The position numbers and the translations under genes were made by a program. From CAIOSQ01 sp964434345 (lineage in GTDB: Bacteria; Pseudomonadota; Alphaproteobacteria; CACIAM-22H2), in contig CAYSUY010000001.1 of the NCBI GenBank assembly GCA_964434345.1, positions 30,349-94,348 on the forward strand: a DNA stretch of 64,000 nucleotides, in the 5' to 3' direction. Each line of letters starts with the position of its first letter. The first letter of the stretch is position 1. The notes beneath the pieces were generated by a model. It was given only the letters and a program-made list of their open reading frames with translations. It was not told the DNA's origin and did no database searches. Below, one piece after another: positions 8,167 to 17,370 of this stretch.

Positions 8167-8891
8167 GCGGTGCCGATTCGCCCGCCGTACTGGTCGTGGA
8201 AGACGACCCGACGATCCAGGCGATGATCGCGCGGTGTCTGAAGCTCTACGGGTATCGCGTACGGACTGCGCTACGACGGGACGAGATCTTCGGCGCGGTG
8301 GACAGCCGCAGCTGCGCGGCGATCGTCCTCGACCTTGGGCTGCCTGGCGACGACGGCGTCGAGATCGCGCGCGCCTTGAGGCTGCGCAGCGAGATTCCCA
8401 TCCTGATGCTGACGGGCCGCGCCGGTATCCACGAACGTGTCGTTGGGTTGGAGGCCGGCGCCGACGACTACATCGTCAAGCCCTTCGCCGACGAGGAACT
8501 CGTCGCAAGGCTCCGCGCCGTTCTGCGCCGCGCGCCGCGCGTCGCGTCACGCGTGGCCACGCCGCAAACGCTTCGCGTCGGCCAGTCGGTGATCGCCTTC
8601 GAGACGCGCGAGATCGTCGGTCCCGCCGGACGCCAGCGTCTGACCGAACAGGAGCTCACCCTTTTGCGCGCCCTGGCCGACTGCGATGGCGTGCTGGGCC
8701 GGGCGGCGGCCTATCGCTTCGTGTTCCAGCGCGACTGGGAACCGAGCGACCGCGCGCTCGATGTGCATGTCGCCAATCTGCGCCGCAAGTTCAAGCTGGC
8801 GGGCGCGGACCCGGAGGCGATCGCGACCTTGCGTGGACAGGGCTACCGATTGCGCGGCGCGGTCGCGCTTCCCCCCGACGCCGGGACCTGA
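8163..8891 (+). CDS. OmpR/PhoB-family response regulator
   Basis: The 242-residue protein has an N-terminal receiver with the acidic pair in VVEDDP, phospho-acceptor Asp57 in VLDLGLPG, Thr in MLTGR and Lys in VKPF. A C-terminal winged helix (about 135-230) ends with the recognition-helix signature RALDVHVANLRRKF and TLRGQGYRL. It should bind DNA after phosphorylation. It overlaps the upstream kinase-like gene by four bases and is followed 122 bases later by a membrane hybrid kinase, a possible phosphate source. Target genes cannot be read from the sequence. Confidence 0.92.
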   Translation: MSGADSPAVLVVEDDPTIQAMIARCLKLYGYRVRTALRRDEIFGAVDSRSCAAIVLDLGLPGDDGVEIARALRLRSEIPILMLTGRAGIHERVVGLEAGADDYIVKPFADEELVARLRAVLRRAPRVASRVATPQTLRVGQSVIAFETREIVGPAGRQRLTEQELTLLRALADCDGVLGRAAAYRFVFQRDWEPSDRALDVHVANLRRKFKLAGADPEAIATLRGQGYRLRGAVALPPDAGT

Positions 8892-9013
8892 CGCCCGCAT
8901 CGCTTCACCAAACTTAACGGGTCTATCCGGCGGGCATGACGTAGATGGAATTGGCGCCGATGCCCTGTACGGGTGGCGTGCGACATGTCCAATGCGTGGG
9001 AAGGACGACGCAC

Positions 9014-11641
9014 ATGATCCCCTGGGTGATGCGGCCGGTCTCGATGTCGATCAAGGCGTTGCGTCTCGTGGCGTCGGCGATCGTGCTGGCTGGTCTCGCG
9101 CTTGTCTGGGGCACCGTCATCGTGTCCCAGCACATGAGCTACGAGGACAGCGTCCGCGCGAGCGAGACGGAGACCCGTCTCCTGGCCGCGACCTTCGCCG
9201 AGCACGCGGAGGCGACGATACGGCTGATCGACACCGCGTCGATCATGCTGGCGCAGGCCTGGACCACGGATCGCGCCGGCTTCGACGCGACGGTCGCGAA
9301 CTGGAACACCAATCTCGCGCATCTCGCCTTGCAGGTGGCGGTCGCCGATCGCGACGCGGTCGTGGCCTACAGCAATCTCGGCACGCCGACGTCGGTCGTG
9401 AACCTCTCCGATCGCGAGCACATCCGCGTGCATCTCGACCGCAAGCACGACGGCATCTTCGTCTCCCGGCCTCTGATCGGGCGCGTGTCGCGCAAATGGT
9501 CGATCCAGTTCACGCGGGTGATCGAGCGCGGGGGCGAGATCGACGGGGTCCTGGTGATCTCTCTCGACCCGGAGTATTTCCTCAATTTCTACAAGAGCCT
9601 TCCGCTGCAGGACGCGGCGATGGTGTCGATGGTGCGCCACACCGGCGAGCTTATGGTCCAGGCACCGGGAAACCGCGATCTCGGGACGATCGCGTCGGGC
9701 GTTCCCTTCCTGGCGGCCGAGGCGCCGCTCTATGGAAACTATCTCTCGGCCCTGGGGCCGGATGGCGTCGAGCGCGTCAACGCCTATCACCGGCTGCCCC
9801 AATATGGCCTGACGCTCACGGCCGGCGTGGCGCTTGCGGAGGCTCTGGCGCCATTTCACGAGCAGCGCAGGATGCGTTTCCTGACGGCGCTCACGGTCAG
9901 CCTGACCCTGATCGCGATGGCGCTCCTCGCCTTGCGCGAGGTCGAGGCCGGGCGTCGGCGTGCCCAGCGCCTCAGCGCCGAGAACGAAGGGCTGGAGACA
10001 CGGGTCGCCGAACGCACGGCCGAACTCTTCCTCAGCCTCGAGAAGATCGAAAAGCTGAACATCTTCATGGAACGGCTGCTGCATTCGAGCCCGGCGGTCC
10101 TCTACACGCTGTCCTATCCGAAACTCAACCTGACATTCATCAGCAGCAATGTCGGCGAGAAGCTGGGCTGGTCGCCCACGGACTTCCTCGGCGATCGCGG
10201 CCTGTGGAACCGCTGCATCCACCCCGAGGACCAGGAGCGCGCGGCGATCGATCTCGAGCGGCTCGCGCGGACGGGCACGCACAGCATGCGTCTGCGCTTT
10301 CGGGCGAAGGACGGCAAGTATCTCTGGATGAACCACGAGTTGAGCCTGGTGCGCGACGGCCATGGTGGCGCGGTGGAGATAACCGGTGCCTTCTGGGACG
10401 TCAGCGCCCATGTCGTGCTCGAACAACAGCTGCACGAGCGCCAGAAGCTCGAGGCGATCGGCCAGCTGACCGGCGGCCTTGCGCACGACTTCAACAATCT
10501 GCTGGGGATCGTGGTCGGCAATCTCGACCTGATCGGCGAGGGGCTCGATCAGGAACATCCGCTCCACAAGCCCTACCAGGCGGCGCTCGACGCGACCATG
10601 CGCGGCGTGGAGATCACGCGTCTGCTGCTTGCGGTCGCGCGGCGGCAGCCGCTCGAGGTCGCGCGCTACGACCTCAACCAGCTCGTCGAGCAGATGATGC
10701 CGCTGGTCCGGTCATCGGTCGGGTCCGCGATCACGGTGCGGGTGCAGTTCGCCGCCGGGCCGCTGGTCGCCGCACTCGACGCGGCAAGCCTGAGCAACGT
10801 CGTCCTCAACCTCGTGATCAACGCGCGCGACGCGATGCGCGATCGGCCTGGGCCGAAGATCCTGACGCTGCGCACACGTGCGAAGTCCATAGAGGCGGGA
10901 AGCGATCCCGACCTCAAGGAAGGACGCTATGCGGTGCTGGAGGTCGGCGACACGGGGACCGGCATGAGCCCGGCCGTGCGGGCCCAGGCCTTCGAGCCGT
11001 TCTTCACGACCAAGGAACGCGGCAAGGGCACCGGTCTCGGCCTGTCGATGGCGCATGGATATGCGACCCAACTGGGCGGCACGATCCGGATCGAGAGCAC
11101 CGAGGGTGTCGGGACCACGATGCGCGTCTTCCTGCCGATGCTCGCCGACCCGGCGGCCGTGCTCGGATCGGCTGCCGACGCGGAGCCTCAGCCCGTCGCT
11201 CTCGCCGCGCCAGCAGTGGCGGCTCCGGCCAGTATCCCCGCACCCGCTGCGGGGCGCGCGGACGACAGGCCGGTTGCGCCGGCGCCGCGCAAGCGGGTCC
11301 TGGTCGTCGACGATGAACCCGGCCTCTGCACCTTGGCGTGCGACTGGATCAGCGCCCTCGGCTACGACGTGGCCGGCGCGCAGTCTCCGCAGGACGCGCT
11401 GGCACGCCTGGACGACGAACGCTTCGACCTGCTGTTCACGGATGTCGTGATGCCCGGCGACATGGACGGGCTTGCGTTGGCGGCAGAGGCAAAGTCGCGA
11501 CGGCCAGATCTGCGTGTGCTGCTGGCCTCGGGCTATGCGCGCGTGCTGCTCGAGAACCGCAGCCTGCCAGGACCGCTGTTGAGCAAGCCCTATCGGAAGA
11601 AGGAAGTGGCCCAGGCTGTCGAGGCCGCCCTGCGGACCTGA
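9014..11641 (+). CDS. Membrane hybrid sensor histidine kinase (PDC-PAS-HisKA-HATPase-REC)
   Basis: The 875-residue sensor has a transmembrane helix near residues 14-36, a periplasmic PDC-type domain (about 40-285), a second helix (about 287-309), a coiled stretch, a PAS domain (about 350-465) and a kinase core. Phospho-acceptor His491 is in GGLAHDFNNLLG; the ATPase boxes include NLVINARDAM, GDTGTGMS and GKGTGLGLS. A Pro/Ala-rich linker leads to a C-terminal receiver with Asp810 in FTDVVMPGD and Lys in LLSKPYRK. ATG 9014 follows GGGAAGGA; an earlier in-frame ATG at 8945 is possible. The ligand is unknown. It is convergent with the cytosolic hybrid kinase at 11688. Confidence 0.92.
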   Translation: MIPWVMRPVSMSIKALRLVASAIVLAGLALVWGTVIVSQHMSYEDSVRASETETRLLAATFAEHAEATIRLIDTASIMLAQAWTTDRAGFDATVANWNTNLAHLALQVAVADRDAVVAYSNLGTPTSVVNLSDREHIRVHLDRKHDGIFVSRPLIGRVSRKWSIQFTRVIERGGEIDGVLVISLDPEYFLNFYKSLPLQDAAMVSMVRHTGELMVQAPGNRDLGTIASGVPFLAAEAPLYGNYLSALGPDGVERVNAYHRLPQYGLTLTAGVALAEALAPFHEQRRMRFLTALTVSLTLIAMALLALREVEAGRRRAQRLSAENEGLETRVAERTAELFLSLEKIEKLNIFMERLLHSSPAVLYTLSYPKLNLTFISSNVGEKLGWSPTDFLGDRGLWNRCIHPEDQERAAIDLERLARTGTHSMRLRFRAKDGKYLWMNHELSLVRDGHGGAVEITGAFWDVSAHVVLEQQLHERQKLEAIGQLTGGLAHDFNNLLGIVVGNLDLIGEGLDQEHPLHKPYQAALDATMRGVEITRLLLAVARRQPLEVARYDLNQLVEQMMPLVRSSVGSAITVRVQFAAGPLVAALDAASLSNVVLNLVINARDAMRDRPGPKILTLRTRAKSIEAGSDPDLKEGRYAVLEVGDTGTGMSPAVRAQAFEPFFTTKERGKGTGLGLSMAHGYATQLGGTIRIESTEGVGTTMRVFLPMLADPAAVLGSAADAEPQPVALAAPAVAAPASIPAPAAGRADDRPVAPAPRKRVLVVDDEPGLCTLACDWISALGYDVAGAQSPQDALARLDDERFDLLFTDVVMPGDMDGLALAAEAKSRRPDLRVLLASGYARVLLENRSLPGPLLSKPYRKKEVAQAVEAALRT

Positions 11642-11687
11642 CAGCGCGTCATGGCGCCGCCGCCGCCGCGACGCCGGGAGATGCGCT

Positions 11688-14225
11688 TCAGGCTCGGCTG
11701 GTCGCGGGCTGCGCCAGCGGCAGGCGGATCGTCACGCTGCTCCCCTGTCCCGGTGTGCTCCGGATGTCGACGCTGCCGTTGTGGCGCACCGCGAAGCTGA
11801 ACACGGTGGTGAGGCCGAGGCCGACGCGATAGGGCGCGCGCGTGGTGAAGAACGGGTCGAAGGCGCGCTGCTGCACTTCGGGCGACATGCCCGGGCCGTC
11901 GTCGCTGACCTCGATCGCGACCGAACCGGCGCCCTTGCCGACGGCGGCCGGCTCCTCGAAACAGCGGATCACGATCGTTCCCTGTCCAGGATGTGCGTCG
12001 GCCGCGTTGTGGAGCAGCGCGATCAGCGCACCACGCAGGCCGTCGGCGCCGACGGTCGCGCGCAGGGTCCGCCCCGACGGCTCGCGCCGCAGCGTCATGC
12101 GCTTGGGCAGGGCATTGGCGAGGACAGGCCAGATGTCGGCGAGCAGGTCGTCGATGGACAAGGCCTCGCCCATGGGAGCGCCTTCGCGCTGCGCGGAGGC
12201 CAGCATCGCGCGCGAGATGTCGGCGCCGCGTTCAGCCGCCGACTGCGCGTCGCGCAGCCGCTTCGCGAGGAGATCGGGTTGCGTGATCTCCTCGATGGCC
12301 GAGTCGATGTTGCCGAGAACGATACCGAGGATGTTGTTGAATTCGTGCGCGATCCCGGCGGTGATCGAGAAGATGGCCGCCGCCTTTTCACGCTCGAGCC
12401 GGTCTCGTTCGAGCCGCAGATGGTCGCGCATGTCGTCGAGCTTGATCCAGAGGCGGCGACCTTCCGCCCCCGAGACGACGCGACCATAGAGCCGGGCGGG
12501 CAGCGCGATGCCGCCACGGCCGCGGAGCACGATCTCGATCGGCCCGAGGCTGCCCGCCGCAACCCCGCGTTTCAGCTCCGCAGCGAGTGCCGGATGCCAA
12601 TCGGCCGCGAGGAGCGTCGAGATGTCGGCGCCGATGGCGCCGTCGCGGTCGAGACCGAGTGCAAGCGCCAGTTCGGGGCCGACATCCGTCAGCTTGCCGT
12701 CGGTGTCGCACATGAGGAAGCCGAGCGACGCGGACAAGGGACCGCCGCTCAGAAGCGCGCGCAGTTCGAGTGCCCTCCGGCGCATGTCCAGCTGCGCGGT
12801 GACGCGGCTGAGGACGCGCGCCGCGTTGAGCGGTTTCTCGATGAAGTCGACGGCGCCCGCGGTCAGGGCGCGCGCTTCGGTCGCGATGTCCTGGTCGGCA
12901 GAGACCAGGATCACCGGGATCTCGGCGGTGACGATCTCGGCCTTGAGCGCCTTGCACAACGAGATCCCCGACAGATCGCCCATGTTGATGTCGGCGACCA
13001 CGAGGTCGGGTGTCGTCTGCCGGGCAAGCTCCAGGGCCTGCTCCCCCGACAGGGCGAAACGCAGACGCCCGACCGGAGCCAGGATGCGGGCCATGATCCG
13101 AATCGCCCCGGGATGGTCGTCGACGATCAGGACCGCGGGTTCGGTCGCATGGCGTACCGGTCCGCTCCGGTCATCCTGCGGCGCGAGCAGCGCGCGGGCG
13201 CCACCGAAGTCGAGAGCGTCGAGGCGCTGACGGAACAGCGTCTCGATCTCGTCCGCATACGTCCGCGGCAGGAGTCGCGCGGCCGCCTGGGTCAGCAGCG
13301 GTGCCGAAGGATCCCAATCCGCCATGGCGGCGACCAGCCGGGCGAACCCGTCGGCATCGAGATCCTTGCCCACGGCCGGCTCGTCTGCCCCGAGTGCCGC
13401 GAGCGCGTCGTCGATCCGGTCGCCGGCGCGGCGCATCACGGCGGAGAGCGTCACGGCCAGACGTTCGGCTGGCTTGCCGCCATCGACGTCGTCCTCCAGG
13501 GCGGCGACGTCGCGGGCGACGGCATCAAGACCGAGATTCAGGGCCTCTCCGCGGATCCGGTGGAGCCGCCCGGCGGCAAGCGTACGCTCCCCCGACTTGA
13601 ATGCGTCTGCGATGTCGCGTGTCGCCGTTCCCAGGCCATCGCGCATGCCGCGGAGCAGCGATCGCAGCAACGCGTCGTCGCCGCCGCAGCGCATCGATGC
13701 GGCGTCGCGGTCGAAGCCCTGCGTGCTCGCGGGCGCGGCAGTTCCAGGGACGGGAAGCGGCGCCACGACCCGGGCATCGTCGGATGCGACCAGCAGTTCC
13801 TTGATGCAGTCGAGGACCTCGGCGGCCCGGTAGGGTTTGCGCAACAGCCGCGGGTGGGATCCGAGCGCGACGCAGCGCGCCGTGATCTCGGGAGTGACCG
13901 TCGCCGACATCGCGACGATGGCGGGCTTGCGGCCCTGGCGCATCTCGCGGATCTGTTCGATCGCCGCGAAGCCGTCGATGCCCTCCATCACGAGATCCAT
14001 CAGCACGACATCGAAATCCGCGCCTGCCCGGCGCGTCGCGGCAATGGCCGCCGCGCCGCTGGTCACCGTCTCGACCCGTGCGCCCTGTCGTTCCAGCATC
14101 AGGCGAAGGATCACGCAGGCCGTCTCGGAATCGTCCACGACCAGGATCCGGCGGCCCGCGAGGGGCGAATCCTGGCCGCGCGGGGATGCGCCGGCGGCTG
14201 GCTTGTCCTGGGGTGGACGATTCAT
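11688..14225 (-). CDS. Soluble hybrid kinase with REC-Hpt-REC-PAS-HisKA-HATPase order
   Basis: The 845-residue protein has no membrane segment. Receiver 1 has Asp77 (LMDLVMEG). An Hpt-like helical domain has His222 in LHRIRGEALNLG. Receiver 2 has Asp412 (VADINMGD) and Lys in FIEKPL. A PAS-like region (about 498-600) precedes the kinase core with His627 in AGIAHEFNNILG and the ATPase boxes LLHNAADAH and DDGPGMS. Receivers and Hpt ahead of the kinase core is an uncommon order. It follows the Hpt gene by 16 bases on the same strand, so the two form an operon. The cytosolic input signal is not evident. Confidence 0.88.
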   Translation of the reverse strand: MNRPPQDKPAAGASPRGQDSPLAGRRILVVDDSETACVILRLMLERQGARVETVTSGAAAIAATRRAGADFDVVLMDLVMEGIDGFAAIEQIREMRQGRKPAIVAMSATVTPEITARCVALGSHPRLLRKPYRAAEVLDCIKELLVASDDARVVAPLPVPGTAAPASTQGFDRDAASMRCGGDDALLRSLLRGMRDGLGTATRDIADAFKSGERTLAAGRLHRIRGEALNLGLDAVARDVAALEDDVDGGKPAERLAVTLSAVMRRAGDRIDDALAALGADEPAVGKDLDADGFARLVAAMADWDPSAPLLTQAAARLLPRTYADEIETLFRQRLDALDFGGARALLAPQDDRSGPVRHATEPAVLIVDDHPGAIRIMARILAPVGRLRFALSGEQALELARQTTPDLVVADINMGDLSGISLCKALKAEIVTAEIPVILVSADQDIATEARALTAGAVDFIEKPLNAARVLSRVTAQLDMRRRALELRALLSGGPLSASLGFLMCDTDGKLTDVGPELALALGLDRDGAIGADISTLLAADWHPALAAELKRGVAAGSLGPIEIVLRGRGGIALPARLYGRVVSGAEGRRLWIKLDDMRDHLRLERDRLEREKAAAIFSITAGIAHEFNNILGIVLGNIDSAIEEITQPDLLAKRLRDAQSAAERGADISRAMLASAQREGAPMGEALSIDDLLADIWPVLANALPKRMTLRREPSGRTLRATVGADGLRGALIALLHNAADAHPGQGTIVIRCFEEPAAVGKGAGSVAIEVSDDGPGMSPEVQQRAFDPFFTTRAPYRVGLGLTTVFSFAVRHNGSVDIRSTPGQGSSVTIRLPLAQPATSRA

Positions 14226-14241
14226 CGAGGTCTGAAGCACA

Positions 14242-14610
14242 TCACGACCGGGAAAGTAACATGGCGGATATCCGGCGCATCTCTGCGATCGTCGCCGGCA
14301 TGATCGCGGCGAGCGATTCGGCCTGCGCGAAGATCGGCCCCGCGACCGCGGTTTCGACTTGCTGCGCGATCGCGGCGGCCCCTGTCGCGCCGAATTGCGA
14401 CAGCAAGCCCTTGATCCGGTGCGCCTGGCGTCGAATCGCGTCGGCATCCTGGGTGGCGATGGCGGCGCGCATCGCGCCGAGCGACCCGTCGAGATCCGCG
14501 GTGAAGGTCGCGAAGGCGTCCGCGAATATGTCAGGTCCCATCAGATCGACCAGTTCCGCGAGTATCGCCTCGTCGGTCTCCAGTTCCCCGCCCGCGTCCT
14601 TTGTCTGCAT
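14242..14610 (-). CDS. Hpt-domain phosphotransfer protein
   Basis: The 122-residue all-helical protein is a single Hpt domain with His64 in QAHRIKGLLSQFG, the usual H-x-x-K-G form. Stand-alone Hpt proteins carry phosphate between a hybrid kinase receiver and a final response regulator. It is first in an operon with the soluble hybrid kinase and is divergent from the receiver-EAL operon. The hybrid kinase at 18548 ends in a receiver and has no Hpt of its own, so this protein could link it to the EAL regulator (inference). Confidence 0.85.
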   Translation of the reverse strand: MQTKDAGGELETDEAILAELVDLMGPDIFADAFATFTADLDGSLGAMRAAIATQDADAIRRQAHRIKGLLSQFGATGAAAIAQQVETAVAGPIFAQAESLAAIMPATIAEMRRISAMLLSRS

Positions 14611-14677
14611 GGTCGCCCCGCCTTCTCGCTGACTTCCGTTCGGGGCACGTTACCAAAGGGGCCACGGCCCGATTGAT

Positions 14678-14717
14678 AAGAAGTGTAAACGCCGACCGGT
14701 CCGGCTTTACGCTTCTT
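14678..14717. promoter_or_regulatory. 40-base imperfect inverted repeat in a divergent promoter region
   Basis: Two 20-base arms match at 16 positions when one is reverse-complemented. The outer part of each arm reads AAGAAGyGTAAA and the centre is GACCGGTC. It lies midway between the Hpt gene (start 14610, reverse) and the receiver-EAL gene (start 14756, forward). A dimeric regulator binding here could control both operons; a transcribed hairpin is the alternative. Confidence 0.55.
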
Positions 14718-14755
14718 AATGGTGGCGAAGGCATGCGCCGCGTTAGGTTGTCACC

Positions 14756-16009
14756 ATGACGAAGGTCAGCCTGAAGCCATCGGCCCGTCCGACCAAGCGG
14801 ACGGTGCTGGTCGTCGACGACGAACCCGGCATCGCCCAGATGATGGTCGAGGCGGCGGAGGATTTCGGCTTCGAGGCGCATGCCGTTCACGACTGGCGCT
14901 CGGCCGAGGCGGAGGCTGCGGATGCCGACGTGATCCTGCTGGATCTCATGATGCCCGGGGTCGACGGCGTCGCCGCGTTGCGCGCCCTCGCCGCCGCCGG
15001 CGTCAAGTCCCGGATCGTGCTGGTGAGCGGCCTCGATCGCCGTGTCATCGATAGCGCCAGGCGGGTCGCGCGCATGCAGAATCTCGACGTCGTCGATGTG
15101 CTCCGCAAGCCTTTCCGGCCGATCGACCTGATGGCGGTGCTGTCCGGACTTGCCGATCGTCCGCGCGAAACCGGACAGGTTTCCGTCCCACCAGCGAGTT
15201 CCGTGGTCAGCCTGGACGACATCCGTCGGGCCATATCGGGCGGCGAATTCGTCCTCGATTTCCAGCCCCAGGTAAGACTGTCGGATCGCTGCTGGGTGGG
15301 GCTCGAGGCGCTGGTACGCTGGAACCACCCGCAGAGGGGCCGGCTGCGGCCCGACATGTTCATCCCCCTCGTAGAAAGATCCGACCTCGCGCTGCCCTTC
15401 ACCTACGCGATGATCGGGCAATCCCTGGCGGCGCTGCGGACGATCTCCGAGCGTACCGGGTTTCGGGGGGGGCTCGCCGTGAACGTGCCGCCATCGGCGT
15501 TGACCACGACGGATTTTCCCGACCGTGTGCTGGCCCTCCTGGCCGAGGTCGACATCGAACCCTCGCGGCTGACGATCGAGATCACCGAAACCTCGATGTC
15601 CACCGATCCGACGCTCAGCCTCGACATCCAGACCCGTCTGCGCATGCACGAGGTTCGGCTTTCGATCGACGATTTCGGCACTGGCCATTCGAGCCTGGAG
15701 CGCCTGCACGAGGCGCCGTTCGACGAGATGAAGATCGACATGGTCCTGATCCGCAACGCGGACCACGACGCCTCGCTGCGCAAGATCGCCGAGAGCGTGG
15801 TGGCGTTGGGGCGTAGCCTGTCGATGACGGTCGTCGCCGAAGGCGTCGAGTCGGCTGCGACCATGGACTGGCTGACATCCATCGGTTGCGATGTCGCCCA
15901 GGGCTATCTCGTCGGCATGCCGTTGAACCTGGATGGCGTGTGCGACTGGGCTGCCGCCCGCGCGGCTGCCGATGTGGATGCGGCCGAAGACTTTCCCGCC
16001 GATCGATGA
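14756..16009 (+). CDS. Receiver-EAL response regulator (c-di-GMP phosphodiesterase)
   Basis: The 417-residue protein has an N-terminal receiver (acidic pair in VVDDEP, Asp63 in LLDLMMPG, Ser in LVSG, Lys in RKPF) joined by a short linker to an EAL domain (about 150-405). Catalytic and metal-binding features are present: Glu184 in GLEALVRW, NVPPSAL, EITETS, DDFGTGHSS, the Lys of KIDMVLI, VVAEGVES and QGYLVG. It should be an active phosphodiesterase degrading c-di-GMP, controlled by phosphorylation. It heads a four-gene operon with two binding proteins and a hybrid kinase, with an 11-base gap to the next gene. Confidence 0.92.
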   Translation: MTKVSLKPSARPTKRTVLVVDDEPGIAQMMVEAAEDFGFEAHAVHDWRSAEAEAADADVILLDLMMPGVDGVAALRALAAAGVKSRIVLVSGLDRRVIDSARRVARMQNLDVVDVLRKPFRPIDLMAVLSGLADRPRETGQVSVPPASSVVSLDDIRRAISGGEFVLDFQPQVRLSDRCWVGLEALVRWNHPQRGRLRPDMFIPLVERSDLALPFTYAMIGQSLAALRTISERTGFRGGLAVNVPPSALTTTDFPDRVLALLAEVDIEPSRLTIEITETSMSTDPTLSLDIQTRLRMHEVRLSIDDFGTGHSSLERLHEAPFDEMKIDMVLIRNADHDASLRKIAESVVALGRSLSMTVVAEGVESAATMDWLTSIGCDVAQGYLVGMPLNLDGVCDWAAARAAADVDAAEDFPADR

Positions 16010-16020
16010 AGGAGCAGACA

Positions 16021-17370
16021 ATGACCCAGGCCCGGACCTATCGAGACCTGCCGCGGCGTCGTTTTCTCGGCGCCGGCGGCGGCGCGGCCCTTGCCGCCGT
16101 CGCGCCGGGCGCCGGAGCGCAGACGCCCGCCGCGCCGCGTCGTGCGAAGCGTCTGCGGATCCTCAAGTCGAACCATTTCGTCCCCGCCTTCGACGAATGG
16201 TTCAACAACTCGTTCATCAAGGAATGGGGCGACAGGAACGACACCGAGGTGCTGGTCACGAATGTCGGCATGACGAGCATCGAAGGCCGGGCCGAGATCG
16301 AGAGCCGTCGCGGATTCGGTCATGACATCTGCATGTTCTTGAGCCCGCCCGCGTCGTACGAGGATTTCGTCATCGACCACCGGGATATCTACGCGGAGTG
16401 CGAACGCCGCTACGGCAAGCCTCTGGACATCGCCATCCGCAGCACCTTCAACCCGGTCACGGACAAGTTCTTCGGCTTCTCCGACGCCTATGTCCCCGAC
16501 CCCGTGAACTACCGCAAGGACCTCTGGGACGACGTCGGTGTCGCGCCCGGCAGCTGGGACAGCATATTGGAGGGTGGGCGCCGCATCCGCCGCAAGCATG
16601 GCATTACCGTCGGCATCGGCATGTCGAACGAACTCGACAGCAGCATGGCTTTGCGATCCCTCCTGGTGGCGTTCGGCGCCGCCGAGCAGACCGCCGACAG
16701 TCGTCCCAATCTGCGGTCGCGCGAGGCTCTCGAGGCGCTGAAATTCGCCAAGGCCCTCTACACCGAGACGATGACCGACGAGATCTTCTCCTGGGACGCA
16801 TCGTCGAACAACCGCCAGATGCTGGCGGGGAAGAGCTCCGTCACACTCAACGCGATCTCGATCACGCGCACCGGCGAGAGCGAGAAGATCCTTCTCGCCG
16901 ACAAGATCTTCCTCGCGAAGCCGGCCGCGGGGCCGGCGGCGGCTTTGGGCGTGATCCATCTCATGAACGCCTATGTCGTCTGGAAATTCTCTCCGAACAT
17001 CGACGGGGCGAAGCAGTTCCTGGTCGATCTCGTCGGACAGTCGCGGCGCGCCTTCGAGGCCAGCGGGTTCTACAATTTCCCGACCTATCCGCAGCTGGTG
17101 CCGGATCTCGTCGCGCAGATGGCCTATGACCGCAACGCCACGCCCGCCGACAAGTACGCGGTCCTCTCGGATGCCGCGACCTGGACCATCAATGTGGGCT
17201 ATCCTGGGTACGCGAACGCGGCCATCGACGAGATCTGGAAGACATGGCTGATCCCGAAGATGTTCGCGGACGCGGCCAGCGGGCGTCTGACCCCGGATGC
17301 CGCGCTCGACACCTACGCCGCGCAGATCGATACGATCTACAGGAAGTGGCGTGAACTGAAGAAGGTATGA
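16021..17370 (+). CDS. Periplasmic solute-binding protein, family 1 (SBP_bac_1-like)
   Basis: The 449-residue secreted protein begins with a Tat-type signal (LPRRRFLGAGGGAALAAV, cleavage near AGAQ). The mature part has the pattern of carbohydrate-type binding proteins: LRILKSNHFVPAFDEWFN, INGxxx-free core, and a C-terminal region with repeated aromatic residues (YPGYANAAIDEIWKTW). ATG 16021 is favoured by AAGGAG six bases upstream. No permease or ATPase is adjacent. It lies between the receiver-EAL gene and a second binding protein, with a four-base overlap downstream, which suggests a role in ligand sensing with the kinase at 18548 rather than uptake. Confidence 0.82.
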   Translation: MTQARTYRDLPRRRFLGAGGGAALAAVAPGAGAQTPAAPRRAKRLRILKSNHFVPAFDEWFNNSFIKEWGDRNDTEVLVTNVGMTSIEGRAEIESRRGFGHDICMFLSPPASYEDFVIDHRDIYAECERRYGKPLDIAIRSTFNPVTDKFFGFSDAYVPDPVNYRKDLWDDVGVAPGSWDSILEGGRRIRRKHGITVGIGMSNELDSSMALRSLLVAFGAAEQTADSRPNLRSREALEALKFAKALYTETMTDEIFSWDASSNNRQMLAGKSSVTLNAISITRTGESEKILLADKIFLAKPAAGPAAALGVIHLMNAYVVWKFSPNIDGAKQFLVDLVGQSRRAFEASGFYNFPTYPQLVPDLVAQMAYDRNATPADKYAVLSDAATWTINVGYPGYANAAIDEIWKTWLIPKMFADAASGRLTPDAALDTYAAQIDTIYRKWRELKKV

